Notes: generated from the sequence alone by a model not told the origin. DNA of 12,720 bases from an uncultured Clostridia bacterium (GCA_947625565.1 CANQOU010000026.1:1-12720), one strand, 5' to 3'. Positions 1 to 5,303 are shown, numbered from the stretch's first letter. Numbers and translations are program-made.

Positions 1-21
1 ATCTGAGTAATGTTTTCCCAT
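1..21 (-). CDS. Unidentified CDS, 5' end only (first seven codons)
   Basis: An ATG at 21-19 opens a frame read leftward as MGKHYSD that runs off the window edge. It is preceded by the Shine-Dalgarno-like stretch AAAGGTAGGTG, with the ATG about eight bases after it. The gene lies downstream of the biotin ligase on the same strand, about 75 bases after its stop, and may be co-transcribed with it. Seven residues are too few to name a family. Confidence 0.5.
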
Positions 22-22
22 A

Positions 23-56
23 AAAATAACACCTACCTTTCGATAAGTGTTATTTT
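23..56 (-). promoter_or_regulatory. Hairpin with the ribosome binding site of the left-edge gene in its loop
   Basis: Bases 23-32 and 47-56 form a perfect 10-bp inverted repeat (AAAATAACAC / GTGTTATTTT). Read on the minus strand, the 14-base loop holds AAAGGTAG, part of the ribosome binding site, and the 3' arm ends in a T-run directly before the ATG at 21. It could be a weak intrinsic terminator of the biotin ligase gene that overlaps the next start, or a structure affecting initiation. The stem is mostly A-T, so chance cannot be excluded. Confidence 0.4.
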
Positions 57-96
57 ATCACATAAGCTCTTTTTTTTCTTGTGAACTAATTGGGGT

Positions 97-691
97 TCAC
101 TTCAATTCTAGTCCTATTTTTCTAATAATATTATTTTCTAATATTTCAATAAATTCTTTTATAATTTCTTCTCTTTCAAATTCTTTTCCATATTCTTTTT
201 TTAGTGATGTTGCAAGATTTTTAGTTTCTTCTGAAAATCTGTCCTCATTTACATTAAAGCCTAAACTAATAATTAAATAGTTAATTTTTCCTGATATTGT
301 GTTAATTTCAGTTAAAATCCCACATATTTTTTTCCCATTTAATAACAAATCATTAGGCTCTTTTATTGTTAAATCATATCCATATAGTTTTTTTATTGTT
401 TTTTGCACACTAATTGCTATGTCTTTAGTTAGTCCATCTAATTCTTTTATTGTAACAGTTGGACGTAATATAATACTCATTGCAATATTATTGTATTTTC
501 CTGTATACCAATTTCTGCCTTTTGTTCCTATTCCTTGTGTTTGAATTTCTGCCAATATTATTTTTCCATTGTTGTTTTCGTCATTTGCTATTTCTTTTGC
601 TACTAAATGTGTTGATGTTATTTCTTCTTGATATTGTATTTGTTTTCCTATTATGCTTGTTCCGTGCCTGTTTTATTTTTTGAATATTCAT
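97..691 (-). CDS. birA: Biotin--[acetyl-CoA-carboxylase] ligase, catalytic domain only, apparent 5' frameshift
   Basis: This is a BirA-type ligase, which attaches biotin via biotinyl-AMP to the lysine of biotin carboxyl carrier proteins. Visible landmarks in order are STH (usual STN), QTQGIGTKGRNW (the biotinyl-AMP loop, usual GRGRxGR), EPNDLLLNGKKICGILTE and GFNVN. There is no N-terminal helix-turn-helix, so it would not act as the classical repressor. The long frame has no ATG, GTG or TTG upstream of the STH motif before a stop at 675-673; the TTG at 555-553 would cut off that motif. An ATG at 691-689 begins MNIQKI in the neighbouring frame. Removing one base from the T-run at 671-674 joins both frames as MNIQKINRHGTSIIGKQ, giving about 197 residues, near the size of short monofunctional ligases. 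The gene is therefore either a recent pseudogene or carries a sequencing error. Family assignment is firm; the 5' end is not. Confidence 0.8.
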
Positions 692-703
692 TTTATATTT
701 ACA

Positions 704-721
704 TATAATAACGATATTATA
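704..721 (-). promoter_or_regulatory. Small AT hairpin in the birA leader
   Basis: A 7-bp stem (TATAATA / TATTATA) with a four-base loop lies in the minus-strand leader between a strong Shine-Dalgarno-like AAGGGAG (about 734-728) and the proposed ATG at 691. The ATG itself has no good ribosome binding site immediately upstream. The hairpin could shorten the distance to AAGGGAG, but in such AT-rich DNA it may be chance. Confidence 0.2.
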
Positions 722-751
722 CGATTTCTCCCTTCTTAATTATTATTTCCT

Positions 752-780
752 AGTATAACATTTTATAAAAAGAAAAGCAA
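752..780 (-). promoter_or_regulatory. Sigma-A-type promoter for birA
   Basis: On the minus strand TTGCTT (780-775) is followed after exactly 17 bases by TATACT (757-752). The predicted transcript starts near 745, leaving a leader of about 50 bases before the proposed birA ATG. It diverges from the tRNA promoter at 805-834. Confidence 0.55.
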
Positions 781-804
781 ATTATGAAAATTTCCAAAAA
801 GCAG

Positions 805-834
805 TTGACAAATCTTAATAAAATATAGTACAAT
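805..834 (+). promoter_or_regulatory. Promoter of the tRNA-His/tRNA-Gln operon
   Basis: A perfect -35 TTGACA (805-810) is separated by 18 bases from TACAAT (829-834). Transcription would begin near 841, about 26 bases before the mature 5' end of tRNA-His. Strong consensus boxes fit a stable RNA operon. Confidence 0.85.
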
Positions 835-866
835 AGTAAAGTGCCAATCAATCAGCACGTGGCCAT

Positions 867-944
867 GGTGGATGTAGCGTAGTTGGTTAACGCGCCAGTT
901 TGTGGCACTGGAGACCGTGGGTTCGAGTCCCATCTTCCACCCCA
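867..944 (+). tRNA. tRNA-His (anticodon GTG)
   Basis: The cloverleaf can be folded by hand. Acceptor arms are 868-874 and 934-940, the D-stem is GCGT/ACGC (877-880, 890-893), the anticodon stem is CCAGT/ACTGG (895-899, 907-911) with loop TTGTGGC and anticodon GTG at 902-904, and the T-arm is GTGGG-TTCGAGT-CCCAT (917-933). The histidine identity elements are present: the extra G-1 at 867 faces discriminator C at 941. The CCA tail (942-944) is encoded. There is one T-T mismatch in the acceptor stem (873 with 935). The first gene of a two-tRNA operon, seven bases before tRNA-Gln. Confidence 0.96.
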
Positions 945-951
945 TACACAT

Positions 952-1026
952 TGGGCTGTAGCCAAGCGGTAAGGCACCAGACTTTGACTCTGGCATGCGC
1001 TAGTTCGAATCTAGCCAGCCCAGCCA
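952..1026 (+). tRNA. tRNA-Gln (anticodon TTG)
   Basis: The acceptor stem TGGGCTG/CAGCCCA (952-958, 1016-1022) is fully paired. The anticodon stem CCAGA/TCTGG (977-981, 989-993) encloses loop CTTTGAC with anticodon TTG at 984-986. The T-arm is GCTAG-TTCGAAT-CTAGC (999-1015). Discriminator G (1023) and an encoded CCA (1024-1026) follow. It lies directly behind tRNA-His under the same promoter and before a hairpin terminator. Confidence 0.97.
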
Positions 1027-1032
1027 AAACAT

Positions 1033-1066
1033 AAAAATCGATAACTTCATGTTATCGATTTTTTAT
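1033..1066. terminator. Bidirectional intrinsic terminator (tRNA operon / xerD)
   Basis: A 13-bp inverted repeat (1033-1045 with 1051-1063, core ATCGATAAC/GTTATCGAT) with a five-base loop is followed by a T-run on the plus strand and, because the outer arm is A/T, also on the minus strand. It lies between the end of tRNA-Gln and the stop of the convergent recombinase gene, so it can serve both. Confidence 0.85.
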
Positions 1067-1093
1067 TCTTTATAAATATTTGAAAAACTATTT

Positions 1094-1975
1094 TTATGCT
1101 CTTGGATGTGCTTTTTGATATACATCTTTTAATCCTGTATCTTGAAATTGCATATATACTTGTGTAGATGAAATATCAGAATGTCCAAGCATTGTTTGAA
1201 TTGCTTTTAAATCAGCACCATTTTGTAATAAATGTGTTGCAAATGAATGTCTTAATACATGTGGTGTTATATCTTTTTCTATGTGTGCTTGTTCTTTATA
1301 ATATTTAATAATCTTCCAAAATCCTTGTCTTGTTAATCTGCGACCATTTATGTTAACAAATAAAGCTTTTTCATTATCTCTTTTTATCAATGCATTTCTT
1401 GCATGATCTATATATTCTGTTAATGCTTTTTCACACATTTTTCCTAATGGAATAGTTCTTTGTTTAGAACCATTTTTACAAACTACATATCCTTCATCAA
1501 TATGAATATCGTCCATATTTAATGATATAATTTCAGTAACACGCATACCGGTAGCATAAGCAAATTCTAGCATTGCTTTATCTCTAATTCCTTTTAAGTC
1601 TACATCATCTGGTTGCTCTAATAATAGTTCTACTTCTTTAGAAGTTAATACACTAGGTACTCTTTTTTCTATTTTTGGTGATTGAATTTTTTCTGTTGGG
1701 TCTTCTTTTACTTTAGATTTTCTAACTAAGAATTGATAAAAAGACCTAATAGATGCAATACATCTAGATATTGTAGAAGGTTTTTTTCCTATTTTTTGTA
1801 ATTCTTCAATATAATTTTTTATATGTTCTTCATGTACATGAGTATAACGTATACTATTTTCATTTAAATAATCTTGGAATTGTTGCAAATCTCTTCTATA
1901 TGATTGTAGTGTGTTATTTGATAATTTTTTTTCTGTTTCAATAAATTTTAAAAAAAGTTTTATCTGTTTTTCCAT
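1094..1975 (-). CDS. xerD: Site-specific tyrosine recombinase, XerC/XerD type
   Basis: The 293-residue product has the length and two-domain layout of XerC/XerD, which resolve chromosome dimers at dif sites during division. An N-terminal SAM-like core-binding domain (about residues 1-90) precedes the catalytic domain with the complete active site: R145 (ATGMRVTE), K171 (SKQRTIPLG), H239 and R242 (TPHVLRHSFATHLL), H265 (MLGHSD) and the nucleophile Y274 (STQVYMQF). The ATG at 1975 follows a strong AGGGGGA ribosome binding site at about six bases. It lies next to spoIIM, as the ripX/xerD gene is near spoIIM in Bacillus subtilis, which supports a resident chromosomal Xer protein rather than a phage or element integrase. 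XerC versus XerD cannot be separated by eye; there is no second Xer gene in the window. Confidence 0.92.
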   Translation of the reverse strand: MEKQIKLFLKFIETEKKLSNNTLQSYRRDLQQFQDYLNENSIRYTHVHEEHIKNYIEELQKIGKKPSTISRCIASIRSFYQFLVRKSKVKEDPTEKIQSPKIEKRVPSVLTSKEVELLLEQPDDVDLKGIRDKAMLEFAYATGMRVTEIISLNMDDIHIDEGYVVCKNGSKQRTIPLGKMCEKALTEYIDHARNALIKRDNEKALFVNINGRRLTRQGFWKIIKYYKEQAHIEKDITPHVLRHSFATHLLQNGADLKAIQTMLGHSDISSTQVYMQFQDTGLKDVYQKAHPRA

Positions 1976-2025
1976 GTTATTTCCCCCTACATTTTGTTAA
2001 CATACATTTACATAAATTTATATAT

Positions 2026-2054
2026 GTTATATCAAACTATTTTAAAAAAGTAAA
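2026..2054 (-). promoter_or_regulatory. Candidate promoter for xerD
   Basis: In the 115-base gap between spoIIM and xerD, the minus strand has TTTACT (2054-2049), a 17-base spacer, and TATAAC (2031-2026). The start site would lie near 2019, about 45 bases before the xerD ATG. It would allow xerD expression independent of the sporulation gene upstream. The -35 box is a partial match only, in AT-rich DNA. Confidence 0.45.
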
Positions 2055-2090
2055 TAGATTTTTTTAAATTTTTTCAAATTTTTCTTGCCT

Positions 2091-2702
2091 CTAAAAATAT
2101 CCTATAAAGATTCTTAGTAAGTTTGTTGAAATGAATACTTCTATTGTAGAAGAAATTATCATTATTGCTAACATTAAGATTGATAAAATAGTATGTCTTA
2201 TCAATGAAATTTTAATGTTTTCTTTTCTTCTATCTTTAATTATTGACTGGTAAAATTTAAAACCACTTACTGACAGTCCCATTAGTGCTGGTATAAATAA
2301 TATATTTTGCAGTAATAATGTTATAAGTACAAATAAAAATCCTTTAGTAAATCCCATCAGAGAAATTGATATAGCAATTGTATATCCTAAGCAAAATCCT
2401 CTATATATTACCAGTCCAAATACAATTGGTATTCCAATAATAGTTGTTCCAAAAAACCAAATACTAATTGTTATCCAGATTTTATCTTTTATACTTGATA
2501 CTAGAACTTCTCCTTGATTTATATTATCTATGCTTTTTAAATCATTTACAAATTCTCCAAGATACTGTTGAATCTCTGTTTTTTGTGTCTCTTTTGCTTG
2601 GTTTATAAAAAAAACTCCTAAAAAAATCCCTGCAACAAAAAATATCATCATTATTATATATTCTTTATAGTTTTCCATTATATGTTTTTTTATAAATTCC
2701 AT
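2091..2702 (-). CDS. spoIIM: Stage II sporulation protein M family membrane protein
   Basis: This 203-residue protein matches the SpoIIM family in size and pattern. In spore formers SpoIIM works with SpoIID and SpoIIP in the peptidoglycan remodelling that drives engulfment of the forespore. Hydrophobic segments are visible at about residues 15-34, 76-99, 103-118, 121-146 and 168-200, with an extracytoplasmic stretch at about 35-75. The conserved central part GLVIYRGFCLGYTIAIS and the following TKGFLFVLITLLLQNILFIPAL are typical of the family. The ATG at 2702 follows GAGG (SD within GTGAGGCG) about seven bases upstream; this site lies inside a hairpin. It sits between endoQ and xerD on the same strand. 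The family includes non-sporulation (DUF95) relatives, but size and gene neighbours favour SpoIIM. Confidence 0.85.
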   Translation of the reverse strand: MEFIKKHIMENYKEYIIMMIFFVAGIFLGVFFINQAKETQKTEIQQYLGEFVNDLKSIDNINQGEVLVSSIKDKIWITISIWFFGTTIIGIPIVFGLVIYRGFCLGYTIAISISLMGFTKGFLFVLITLLLQNILFIPALMGLSVSGFKFYQSIIKDRRKENIKISLIRHTILSILMLAIMIISSTIEVFISTNLLRIFIGYF

Positions 2703-2761
2703 AAAAACGCCTCACTGATACACATATTTCTTACATAATGTGTATTCAATAAAGCGTTTTT
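2703..2761 (-). promoter_or_regulatory. Two-part hairpin enclosing the spoIIM ribosome binding site
   Basis: The 72-base endoQ-spoIIM gap is almost filled by a nested inverted repeat. An outer 8-bp stem pairs 2703-2710 with 2754-2761 (AAAAACGC / GCGTTTTT) and an inner 8-bp stem pairs 2718-2725 with 2738-2745 (ATACACAT / ATGTGTAT). On the minus strand the outer 3' arm ends in a T-run that directly abuts the spoIIM ATG, and the GAGG ribosome binding site lies in the internal loop and arm. It may terminate endoQ transcripts, mask the spoIIM start, or both. Confidence 0.5.
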
Positions 2762-2774
2762 TATTCCTATTTAT

Positions 2775-3962
2775 TTATTCAATTTTTCCATAGTTTCCGC
2801 CACCACCTGAGTGGACTTTGCTTTTTCCTGTCCTAGATTCTTCTATTTTATTTGCTATTTTTTCTCCAACAACTGCTTCTATATCGTCTTTTTCTAATTT
2901 ATGCAAAATATTCATTTCTGTTTCAAAAGTATCCAACAGTTTTTCAACTGTCTTTCCTCCTACTCCTGGGATAAATCCTAATGGTACTTGATAAATATAT
3001 GGTGGTCTCGTTTTTGGGCTTTTGCTTTTTGGCTTATCTTTTATCAATTCAATTCTATCAAAAACTCCAAATGTTACTTGATTACTTCCACAATATGGAC
3101 ATACTTCAACTGGTTCTTTTGTTTCTATTGTTTTTTCGCAATTATCACAATATGTTCTATGATACTTTCCTAATTTTGGATCTAATCCATAATTAGCTAA
3201 TATTTTTCTTCCATCTTCGTTTTTTAATGCTTTTACCACTTCTTTAAAAGAAATATCTTCTACTAACATCTTATTATATTCTCTTGCAATTTTTGGAAGT
3301 GAATGTGCATCTGAATTTGTTACAAATGTTTTGCTTTCTAATTCTGAAATCATATCTGCCAATTCTGTATCTGAGCTTAATCCTAATTCAACTGCAAATA
3401 TCTCATCATATTTTTCCTTAAAAATATCTTTCATTCTATCTACACAATTTCCATAATAGCTTTTAAATGGTGTAAATACGTGTGCCGGTATCAAAATACC
3501 ATTATATTTTTTTACAATATCAATAAGGTCATATCCTGACAAATCTGATCTTTGTGTACTTAATGTTATATTCTTTATGTGATGACTCATTTCATTTGAA
3601 AAAGCCTTTATATCTTTCAAATGAGGAAAAAAGCATATATTATGAGCACTTCCGCATTTTCCATTTCTACCTATTTCTGATGTTTCTACTTCACTACCTA
3701 ATAAAATACATACTTTTTCTTTATATATAATTCCTCCATCTTTTAGTTCGTATGCATCTCCATTTTTTAAGAATTTTTCTATATCTTCAATTACATATGG
3801 CGAAGCACAGTCTATAATTCCAACGACTTGTATTCCTTTTCTTGTTTCACATTCTTTAGCAATATTTGCAAAATTCAATGATTTTGCTGCTGTTATTTTT
3901 ATTGGTTTTCCATTTTCTGCTCTTCCTATATGAACATGTAAATCAGCAAATATTTCGTACAT
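2775..3962 (-). CDS. endoQ: Endonuclease Q family protein (PHP domain, zinc ribbon, HhH)
   Basis: The product resembles EndoQ, a PHP-superfamily nuclease that nicks DNA 5' of deaminated bases (uracil, hypoxanthine, xanthine) and abasic sites. Numbering from the chosen start, the PHP metal-binding residues are D7-H9-H11 (ADLHVHIG), E91 (GSEVE), H107, H161 and D218/H220 (NSDAH). A four-cysteine zinc ribbon follows (C272, C275, C288, C291), then a helix-hairpin-helix-like segment (GFIPGVGGKT, about 329-338) and a glycine-rich tail. The start is placed at 3962 because AAGGAG lies six bases upstream; an in-frame ATG at 4004 would add 14 residues but falls within a hairpin and lacks such a site. 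The resulting 395 residues fit the family. It lies between the HD-like gene and spoIIM on one strand, with rnhA further upstream. Older annotations call such proteins UvrD-helicase-associated or PHP phosphoesterases. Confidence 0.86.
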   Translation of the reverse strand: MYEIFADLHVHIGRAENGKPIKITAAKSLNFANIAKECETRKGIQVVGIIDCASPYVIEDIEKFLKNGDAYELKDGGIIYKEKVCILLGSEVETSEIGRNGKCGSAHNICFFPHLKDIKAFSNEMSHHIKNITLSTQRSDLSGYDLIDIVKKYNGILIPAHVFTPFKSYYGNCVDRMKDIFKEKYDEIFAVELGLSSDTELADMISELESKTFVTNSDAHSLPKIAREYNKMLVEDISFKEVVKALKNEDGRKILANYGLDPKLGKYHRTYCDNCEKTIETKEPVEVCPYCGSNQVTFGVFDRIELIKDKPKSKSPKTRPPYIYQVPLGFIPGVGGKTVEKLLDTFETEMNILHKLEKDDIEAVVGEKIANKIEESRTGKSKVHSGGGGNYGKIE

Positions 3963-3975
3963 CTTTTTCTCCTTT

Positions 3976-4005
3976 ATTGCCCCAAAGTATATCCTTTGGG
4001 GCAAT
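3976..4005 (-). promoter_or_regulatory. GC-rich hairpin directly before the endoQ ribosome binding site
   Basis: A perfect 12-bp stem (3976-3987 with 3994-4005, ATTGCCCCAAAG / CTTTGGGGCAAT) has a six-base loop and begins two bases after the stop of the upstream gene. On the minus strand it is followed by AAAGGAG rather than a T-run, so in the direction of transcription it does not look like a classical terminator; the T-run is on the other strand, where no gene needs it. It is exceptionally stable for this AT-rich DNA. It may be an RNA-processing or stability element, or influence endoQ translation. Confidence 0.55.
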
Positions 4006-4007
4006 TT

Positions 4008-4637
4008 TTATTTCTTTTTATTTATCAATTCTCCTATAACTTTTTTAGTTATTTCTTCACTAAATAGTGGTCTATTAGGATTTCCTTCTTCTAGTTGTTT
4101 TTTGTTTTTGCGAGATTTAAAGAATTCATTACTCTTAATTCTAAAAATTTCGTCATCTACTTTTGCTTCATATTCATAAACAACTGCTGTTATAAACTGC
4201 TTTATATCTTCTGTCTCTCTATAAATTTTAACTAATAATTCAAGTGGTGTTAATTCTTTTCTTTCTTGTTTTATTTTTATATTTTCTAAATCATTTATAA
4301 AATCTATAAATTGATATAAGTACCTATTATACACATCTTTTAAATTGCGATACTGTAAAAGGACTAATGCTTCATCAACTTGCATTCCTATTCTTTCTGG
4401 TCTATCTAATAACATTGCTCCAAAGTTATCTACTAATTCTAAGACATCACTTTCTTTTTCTCTATGCTCTTGGCTGTGATATCTATTTATTCCTTCACAT
4501 ATTGCACAAAAATGTTCATCAAATCCAATACTTGATAAATATTGTGCACCTTCATATGCATATGATTTTATTTTTTCTTTATTATTTGAAATCTTGATTT
4601 TTTTGCAGTTTGCTAATAAACACGCTGTTAACAACAA
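4008..4637 (-). CDS. HD/HD-GYP-like protein with degenerate metal site, main part of a frameshifted gene
   Basis: I recognise an HD-domain-like pattern but no named gene. The stretch GLDNNLLLTACLLANCKK (beginning just upstream of the TTG at 4637) occupies the place of the LLHDIGK motif but has lost its His-Asp pair. IKSYAYEGAQYLSSIGF follows where HD-GYP proteins have H...GAxIL. RYHSQEHRE and DVLELVDNFGAMLLDRPERIGMQVDEALVLL resemble the late HD-GYP region (VADxFDALxxDRPYR...EEAL). Retained polar candidates are H42, H54, H58 and D70 (numbered from the TTG), so phosphodiesterase activity is doubtful. The C-terminal third is charged and helical, ending KVIGELINKKK. The only start in this frame is the TTG at 4637, with no good ribosome binding site. 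The frame remains open to a stop at about 4663 and matches the piece at 4642-4809, so the true gene most likely spans 4008-4809 with one extra base (about 266 residues after correction). It lies between rnhA and endoQ. Confidence 0.65.
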   Translation of the reverse strand: MLLTACLLANCKKIKISNNKEKIKSYAYEGAQYLSSIGFDEHFCAICEGINRYHSQEHREKESDVLELVDNFGAMLLDRPERIGMQVDEALVLLQYRNLKDVYNRYLYQFIDFINDLENIKIKQERKELTPLELLVKIYRETEDIKQFITAVVYEYEAKVDDEIFRIKSNEFFKSRKNKKQLEEGNPNRPLFSEEITKKVIGELINKKK

Positions 4638-4641
4638 ATTA

Positions 4642-4809
4642 TTATCTAAACCGTAAATCTATACTGTTTAAAAATAATCTTAGTATTTCGGTTTTAAAAA
4701 TAACTGGTTTTTCAAAAAATACTCCTTCTTTTTTTGCCAGATAATAAACTATTTCCATTTTTGAACCCAGATTTTTTTCATTTAATATATAATCTGCAAA
4801 TGTTTCCAT
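4642..4809 (-). CDS. N-terminal piece of the HD-like gene, separated by a frameshift
   Basis: An ATG at 4809 with an AGAGAGG ribosome binding site five bases upstream opens a 55-residue frame (METFADYILNEKN... to ...NSIDLRFR) that ends in tandem TAA codons at 4642-4644 and just beyond. It begins 27 bases after the rnhA stop on the same strand, so it has proper gene-start features. Its end overlaps the start of the neighbouring frame at 4637-4662, which continues GLDNN LLLTACLL. A single extra base near 4648-4656 (for example in CGGTTTAG) accounts for the break. Alone, this would be an orphan 55-residue peptide; I read it as the missing N-terminus of the HD-like protein. Confidence 0.65.
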   Translation of the reverse strand: METFADYILNEKNLGSKMEIVYYLAKKEGVFFEKPVIFKTEILRLFLNSIDLRFR

Positions 4810-4836
4810 ATGTACCTCTCTCCTTTTTATCTGTTG

Positions 4837-5277
4837 TTAAAAAGTTTGTTGCTTTATTGCTTCTCTAGCTAATTCGTCACATCTGTTGTTATATTCATTG
4901 TCACTGTGCCCTTTAACTTTAATGAATGTTATTTTGTGAATTTGTGTCATATTATATAATTCTTCCCAAATTTCTTGATTTTTTACTGGCTCTTTATTTG
5001 CTGTTTTCCAATTATTTTTTTTCCAGTTATATATCCATCCATTTGAAAATCCATTTACAAGATAAGCACTATCACTATATAGTTCTACTTCACAGGGGTA
5101 TTTTAATTGTTTCAAAGCTTGCAAAGCTGCTGTAAGTTCCATTACATTATTTGTAGTTTCTTTTTTTCCACCTGATATTTCTTTCTTGTTATCACCATAC
5201 ATTAAGATTGCTCCCCATCCGCCTGGGCCAGGGTTTCCTGAACAAGCTCCATCTGTATAAATTGTAACTTTATCCAT
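4837..5277 (-). CDS. rnhA: Ribonuclease HI
   Basis: The 146-residue protein is a compact type 1 RNase H, which cuts the RNA strand of RNA:DNA hybrids during replication, R-loop removal and repair. All catalytic residues align with the Escherichia coli enzyme: D9 (YTDGACSGNPGPGG), E47 (TNNVMELTA), D69 (LYSDSAYLVNG), H124 (KGHSDNEYNN) and D134 (RCDELAREA). The basic-protrusion region is present (NGWIYNWKKNNWKT, about 79-92). There is no N-terminal hybrid-binding domain. The ATG at 5277 follows AGAGGA at about five bases. It is first in a leftward gene string, 27 bases ahead of the HD-like gene, and has a promoter with a perfect -10 box at 5331-5359. Confidence 0.97.
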   Translation of the reverse strand: MDKVTIYTDGACSGNPGPGGWGAILMYGDNKKEISGGKKETTNNVMELTAALQALKQLKYPCEVELYSDSAYLVNGFSNGWIYNWKKNNWKTANKEPVKNQEIWEELYNMTQIHKITFIKVKGHSDNEYNNRCDELAREAIKQQTF

Positions 5278-5303
5278 GTTATCCTCTTCATAAATAATTA
5301 AAT

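Noticed and set aside
97..555. Biotin ligase starting at the TTG at 555
   Set aside because: This start removes the conserved STH region and lies inside the biotin-binding domain, while the frame upstream still matches the family.
763..996. Minus-strand 77-codon frame opposite the tRNA pair
   Set aside because: It lies wholly over the antisense of tRNA-His, part of tRNA-Gln and their promoter, and its apparent MGLEPT-like sequence is the familiar spurious translation of tRNA antisense. No ribosome binding site or coding pattern supports it.
844..1026. tRNA-adjacent integration (attachment site) linked to the Xer recombinase
   Set aside because: The recombinase gene is convergent with the tRNAs, but no duplicated tRNA 3' end or element boundary is visible in the window.
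2703..2774. Sporulation sigma factor (SigE-like) promoter before spoIIM
   Set aside because: A sequence reminiscent of a -10 element (ATACACAT) is present but is an arm of the hairpin, and I could not find a convincing -35 partner at proper spacing.
2981..3196. Plus-strand frames inside endoQ, glgP, the HD-like gene and the ATPase (for example 2981-3196, 8908-9300, 10926-11279, 11322-11669)
   Set aside because: They are antisense shadows of firmly identified genes, rich in Leu/Ile/Phe/Ser from AT-rich complements, with no ribosome binding sites or recognisable domains.
2775..4004. EndoQ starting at the ATG at 4004
   Set aside because: The extra 14 residues are encoded by a hairpin, and the ATG at 3962 has AAGGAG at ideal distance and begins at the normal family N-terminus.
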